Shown in pieces: positions 60,424-64,000 of a stretch of DNA of 64,000 bases. A program made the position numbers and the translations under genes. This DNA is from Lonepinella sp042468235. Its GTDB lineage: Bacteria; Pseudomonadota; Gammaproteobacteria; Enterobacterales; Pasteurellaceae. The notes under the pieces were generated by a model. That model worked only from the letters and a program-made list of their open reading frames with translations, was not told the DNA's origin and searched no databases. The stretch's first letter is position 1. Every line of letters begins with the position of its first letter. Where the stretch lies: positions 744,001 to 808,000 of the forward strand of contig NZ_CP170386.1 of the NCBI RefSeq assembly GCF_042468235.1, written 5' to 3'.

Positions 60424-61743
60424 ATGCTTATTGTTATTTTTGTTGCGTTTTTAGCTATACTTTATGGTTTAAATGTACTGTATCGTAAAAATCAAAAATT
60501 AGGTTTAACGGTGCTTGTAGCGTTAGTTTTAGGTTTATTATTTGGAACTACGCTACAAACCTTTGCAGAAAAATCATTAATTGATACTGCACTTGATTGG
60601 ATTAATTTAGTCGGCAATGGTTATGTACGATTATTACAAATGATTGTGATGCCATTAGTCTTTGTTTCCATTCTTTCAGCTATTACTAAATTAAATCAAG
60701 CAAGCTCGTTAGGTAAAATCAGTTTTAGCGTACTTGGTGTCTTATTAGTAACCACCGCTATTGCCGCCGCTATCGGTATTGCAATGACCTATATTTTTGA
60801 TTTATCCGCAGATGGTTTAATTGCAGGTGAACGTGAATTAGCGGCTCAAGCTAAAGTTGATGGACGCGTAGATCAAGTTAGTCATTTGAGTGTACCGACT
60901 ATGCTACTCTCTTTTATTCCGAAAAATCCGTTTGCAGAACTCACTGGCGCTAATCCTACATCTATTATTAGTGTCGTTATCTTCTCTGCTTTATTAGGGA
61001 TTGCAACATTGAGTTTACGCAAAGAAAACGAAGAATTAGGTAATCGTATTGCTCAAGGTGTTGATACACTAAATCAATTAGTCATGCGCTTAGTTCGTTT
61101 TGTGATTCGCTTAACACCTTATGGCGTTTTTGCCTTAATGATTAAAATGGCATCTACATCTAAATGGGAAGATATTGTAAATTTAGGTAGCTTTATTGTC
61201 GCATCTTATTTGGCAATTTTATTAATGTTTATTGTACACGGTGTAATACTTGCTTTTTCTGGTATTAATCCGTTTAACTATTTTAAAAATGTGTTACCTG
61301 TATTGAGTTTTGCATTTACTTCCCGTTCAAGTGCTGCATCTATCCCACTTAATATTGAAACCCAAATAGACAAATTGGGTAATAAAAGTGTGATTGCAAA
61401 TTTCTCTGCAACCTTTGGTGCTACTATTGGGCAAAATGGTTGTGCTGGAATTTACCCCGCAATGTTAGCTGTCATGGTCGCTCCAACTGTAGGAGTTGAC
61501 CCTTTTACCTTACAATATATTCTGAGCTTAATTTTAGTGGTTGCCATTTCTTCCTTTGGTATTGCCGGTGTCGGTGGTGGCGCAACTTTTGCTGCAATCG
61601 TGGTATTATCTAGCTTAAATCTACCGTTGGCATTAGTCGGTTTGTTAATTTCTATTGAACCATTAATTGATATGGGACGTACTGCACTAAATGTGAATGG
61701 TGCTATGCTGGCGGGTACATTAACGAATAAATGGTTAAAATAA
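60424..61743 (+). CDS. tcyP: L-cystine:H+ symporter TcyP (DAACS family)
   Basis: A 439-residue inner-membrane dicarboxylate/amino acid:cation symporter of the TcyP (YdjN) group, which imports L-cystine. Seen: LLQMIVMPLVFVSILSAITKL, the SFAFTSRSSAASIPLNIE serine-rich re-entrant loop, ATFGATIGQNGCAGIYPAML and IDMGRTALNVNGAMLAG near the C-terminus. Eight to ten hydrophobic helices. Regulation by CysB (42082) is known for the E. coli gene and would be expected here, but I see no clear site. Confidence 0.92.
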   Translation: MLIVIFVAFLAILYGLNVLYRKNQKLGLTVLVALVLGLLFGTTLQTFAEKSLIDTALDWINLVGNGYVRLLQMIVMPLVFVSILSAITKLNQASSLGKISFSVLGVLLVTTAIAAAIGIAMTYIFDLSADGLIAGERELAAQAKVDGRVDQVSHLSVPTMLLSFIPKNPFAELTGANPTSIISVVIFSALLGIATLSLRKENEELGNRIAQGVDTLNQLVMRLVRFVIRLTPYGVFALMIKMASTSKWEDIVNLGSFIVASYLAILLMFIVHGVILAFSGINPFNYFKNVLPVLSFAFTSRSSAASIPLNIETQIDKLGNKSVIANFSATFGATIGQNGCAGIYPAMLAVMVAPTVGVDPFTLQYILSLILVVAISSFGIAGVGGGATFAAIVVLSSLNLPLALVGLLISIEPLIDMGRTALNVNGAMLAGTLTNKWLK

Positions 61744-61766
61744 CAGATAGTTAATTAAACAATTAA

Positions 61767-61809
61767 CAAAAAGTGCGATGAATTCTTAAAATTTTCATCG
61801 CACTTTTTG
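61767..61809. terminator. Terminator from an inverted variant USS after tcyP
   Basis: A 16-bp perfect stem CAAAAAGTGCGATGAA/TTCATCGCACTTTTTG with an 11-base loop. Both arms carry the same single-base variant of the USS (GCGAT for GCGGT), so pairing was kept while the uptake motif was lost. It serves tcyP and the convergent DUF5672 gene. Confidence 0.9.
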
Positions 61810-61818
61810 TATTTACAT

Positions 61819-62718
61819 CTAAATTAAAATATTTCCTTGATTCTCATCTCGAACTTGATATCCTAGTTTCTTAAATAAATCAATAAGCTCTAAAAGAAAT
61901 GGCACTTCTAAGTAATGAGAAACGCTATTCATTACTTTTCTAGTCAAGGTAATTTCATTTAATCCAGTTAATTTGAATAGACCAAATAAATGAACTCCGA
62001 AGATATTTTTTAACGGAATATCAAGTATTGAAGATAATGGAAGAGATTCTATCGAAAAATAGGTCGCCGTATAAATATCGGCAAATTTAATCCCTTCATT
62101 TTCTAATCTTTCACGATTCACACCCGTTAAGAACACATCTTCATTGTGAGTGTTAAGTCCCCAAGAAAGGGATAATTCATTACTTTCTACGGAAAAAGTT
62201 GGGGGATGTATGCTCATTGGAACAGCATTATGGCTAGGTAATTCCAATAATCGTTTACTTCTTAATGAAAAACCGCCATTGAGTAATTGTTGAAAGCCTG
62301 CTGGAGGATTCCGATGATTCTCACACCAATATTCCCAATTTCCCGTTCTAATAATATTGGGTTCATATTTTACAAGAATTGGAACTACCGCTCCAATAAA
62401 ATCAAAGTGGAAAAAATTATCTTGCCAATTTTTTCCATTTAATACCCAACCATCATCTTGAACCGTCAAACAATATTCGGTTTTAATGATCTCTTTTAAC
62501 GCGTATAAAATATAAAGATTATATTCCAAATAACTAAATGATTTACAACCAATATGTTGAATATAGTCTGGTAAATGCTCAGGTTTATTAGGACTAACAA
62601 GAATAACTTTTGGTTGTTCGCCAAGTTCTATATAACTACGTTGCAAAGCATACATTGAACCTAATGTATAATCTTCATTCCCTGTAATACTCACCAAGGT
62701 AATATCAGAAAAATTCAT
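61819..62718 (-). CDS. DUF5672 protein, putative glycosyltransferase
   Basis: A 299-residue cytoplasmic protein with features of DUF5672 glycosyltransferase-like proteins: ITLVSITGNEDYTLGSMYALQRSY at the N-terminus, the acidic YCLTVQDDGWVLNGKNWQDNFFHFDFIGA (possible DxD-like metal/nucleotide site), LLNGGFSLRSKRLLELP and HNEDVFLTGVNRERLENEGIKFA. A role in surface glycan (lipooligosaccharide) synthesis is inference, helped by the nearby FkbM gene. AAGGAT precedes the ATG. Confidence 0.78.
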   Translation of the reverse strand: MNFSDITLVSITGNEDYTLGSMYALQRSYIELGEQPKVILVSPNKPEHLPDYIQHIGCKSFSYLEYNLYILYALKEIIKTEYCLTVQDDGWVLNGKNWQDNFFHFDFIGAVVPILVKYEPNIIRTGNWEYWCENHRNPPAGFQQLLNGGFSLRSKRLLELPSHNAVPMSIHPPTFSVESNELSLSWGLNTHNEDVFLTGVNRERLENEGIKFADIYTATYFSIESLPLSSILDIPLKNIFGVHLFGLFKLTGLNEITLTRKVMNSVSHYLEVPFLLELIDLFKKLGYQVRDENQGNILI

Positions 62719-62747
62719 TCAATAATCCTTAAATTATAAATAAAAAC

Positions 62748-62765
62748 GCGGTGAAAATTCACCGC
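62748..62765 (-). terminator. Hairpin after glgP
   Basis: GCGGTGA/TCACCGC with a 4-base loop; the minus strand continues with GTTTTTATTT. It likely ends the glgP transcript. Confidence 0.75.
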
Positions 62766-62790
62766 ATTTTCTACATTACCACACTCTCAA

Positions 62791-64000
62791 TTACGCCGAT
62801 TTTAATGGCTTAATTTTCCAGATTCTTTCTGCATATTCTGCAATGGTACGGTCAGATGAGAAGAAACTCATGTTAACAATATTTTGTAACGCGCTGTTTA
62901 CCCAGGCTTCTTGATCTTTGTATTTTTCATCCACCGTTTTTTGAGCTTCTACATAGCTACGGAAATCCGCAAAGGCTTGATAATAATCGTGGTATCTCAA
63001 ACCATTTAATAATAAGTCTTGATAACGATTAGGATCATTTGGTGAGAAATGACCTGAGCTGATTTGGTCAATCACACTACGTAATTGTTGATCTGATTGA
63101 TAAATATCAAATGGACGATAACCTTGACGGCGTAGTTCTTCTACTTGCTCAACGGTGTTACCAAAGATAAAGATATTATCTTTGCCGACATTTTGTAGAA
63201 TTTCGACATTTGCACCGTCTAGCGTCCCTAATGTCAAAGCACCGTTTAGGGCAAATTTCATATTACTTGTACCAGATGCTTCGGTACCGGCTAATGAAAT
63301 TTGTTCAGAAATATCTGCCGCCGGAATAATGATTTGTGCAAGGCTTACGCTGTAATTTGGTATAAAGACTACTTTTAAACGACCTTGTAAACGTTCATCA
63401 TTATTAATGACGTTGGCAATATCATTAATTAAATTAATAGTTTGTTTAGCTACGTAATAAGCTGACGCGGCTTTACCGGCAAGGATAAATACGCGTGGTG
63501 TCCAGTCTTTTTCTGGATTTGCTAACATTTCATTGTAACGTGCAACAATATGTAAAACATTCAAACTTTGGCGTTTGTATTCGTGAATACGTTTAACTTG
63601 TACATCAAATAAGGCATCTGGATTTAACTCTACGCCTAATTCTTTTTTCACATAATCTGCTAAGCGAACTTTGTTCGCACGTTTAATCGCTGGAATGGCT
63701 TTTTTCAATTCAGGATCTTGAATATGTTTTTTCAACAATTCAAGCTGACTTAAATCACGACGCCATTCGGTACCGATATATTTATCAAATAATGCAGATA
63801 AATCAGGGTTTGCCACTGCGATCCAACGACGTGGTGTAATACCATTTGTCACATTCGTAAAGCGTTCTGGATAAATACGAGCAAAATCGGCAAAGGTAGA
63901 TGTTACCATTAAATCAGAATGAATTGCTGCTACCCCATTCACTTTGTGTGAGCCAACCACGGATAACCAGCCCATGCGTACTTTACGTACATCACCTTCT
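62791..64000 (-). CDS. glgP: Glycogen phosphorylase GlgP (N-terminal part beyond right edge)
   Basis: GlgP releases glucose-1-phosphate from glycogen. The window holds about 403 codons of the C-terminal half; the frame stays open to base 64000 (EGDVRKVRMGWLSVVGSH) and continues outside. Seen: HSVNG-like SHKVNGVAAIHSDLM, TNVTNGITPRRWIAVANP, QVKRIHEYKRQSLN, VFIPNYSVSLAQIIIPAAD and the PLP lysine region EASGTSNMKFALNGALTLGTLDGANVE. The frame beginning at 63975 is internal, not a start. Other glg genes must lie to the right. Confidence 0.96.
   Translation of the reverse strand, partial: EGDVRKVRMGWLSVVGSHKVNGVAAIHSDLMVTSTFADFARIYPERFTNVTNGITPRRWIAVANPDLSALFDKYIGTEWRRDLSQLELLKKHIQDPELKKAIPAIKRANKVRLADYVKKELGVELNPDALFDVQVKRIHEYKRQSLNVLHIVARYNEMLANPEKDWTPRVFILAGKAASAYYVAKQTINLINDIANVINNDERLQGRLKVVFIPNYSVSLAQIIIPAADISEQISLAGTEASGTSNMKFALNGALTLGTLDGANVEILQNVGKDNIFIFGNTVEQVEELRRQGYRPFDIYQSDQQLRSVIDQISSGHFSPNDPNRYQDLLLNGLRYHDYYQAFADFRSYVEAQKTVDEKYKDQEAWVNSALQNIVNMSFFSSDRTIAEYAERIWKIKPLKSA

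Noticed and set aside
1..64000. tRNA or rRNA genes, prophage, integrative element
   Set aside because: No T-loop-like GGTTCGAATCC strings were noticed in intergenic DNA and no integrase, capsid or transposase motifs in any frame read.

Overview
The window is chromosomal DNA from a member of the Pasteurellaceae (Haemophilus/Aggregatibacter/Pasteurella/Avibacterium group). Three things show this. The 9-mer AAGTGCGGT, or its complement ACCGCACTT, occurs at least two dozen times; it is the Hin-type DNA uptake signal sequence (USS). The DNA is AT-rich with matching codon use. The gene neighbourhoods (truA-accD-folC, gcvA-ygdD-rlmM, yoaA-tsaB-slp-fadD-rnd, yciO-rluB-cysB, ydjA-sppA, ttcA-mukFEB-sbcB, moaACDE) are those of gamma-proteobacteria close to Haemophilus. 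I cannot assign a species. I found no tRNA, rRNA, CRISPR array, transposase or prophage.

Layout. 1-4.5 kb: moeA (cut by the left edge), folE, ilvE, a GcvB small RNA divergent from gcvA, and a DUF423 gene. 4.5-9.4 kb: rlmM, then two truA genes flanking three accessory genes (two exported proteins and a PD-(D/E)XK-nuclease-like protein); this is the clearest recent rearrangement. 9.4-13.6 kb: accD, folC, a phosphoglycerate-mutase-like gene, an RluA-type pseudouridine synthase and a yegP gene broken by an in-frame stop. 13.6-17.1 kb: yvcK-like gene, a probable molybdenum-cofactor riboswitch and moaACDE. 17.1-24.7 kb: an exported cupin with a Fur box, xthA, a DUF695/RraB-like gene, sixA, pykA, small membrane and coiled-coil proteins, an AEC transporter and yeaD. 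24.7-28.5 kb: ferric-iron ABC transporter in the order C-A-B. 28.6-36.9 kb: yoaA, a GST, tsaB, slp, fadD, rnd, then infC (AUU start)-rpmI-rplT. 37-48.3 kb: aspC, purEK, yciO, rluB, cysB, asnS, cspD, a DedA gene, ydjA, sppA. 48.3-48.6 kb: a highly palindromic intergenic element. 48.6-58.7 kb: ttcA, mukFEB, a DMT transporter and sbcB, richer in G+C than the genes around them. 58.7-59.4 kb: a 680-base gap with a 28-bp tandem duplication. 59.4-64 kb: a phase-variable FkbM-type methyltransferase with seven AACC repeats, tcyP, a DUF5672 protein and the 3' end of glgP.

How it fits together. Most of the window is conserved housekeeping: Moco synthesis, folate, purine, RNA modification, chromosome condensation and translation factors. 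The accessory content is small and points to natural transformation and surface variation: USS pairs reused as terminators, GC-contrasting patches, a divergent second truA, and a simple-sequence contingency switch. Iron control appears at hitA and at the cupin gene. The items most worth following are the phase-variable FkbM gene, the truA-truA island with its damaged truA start, the palindromic element after sppA, and the nonsense codon in yegP.
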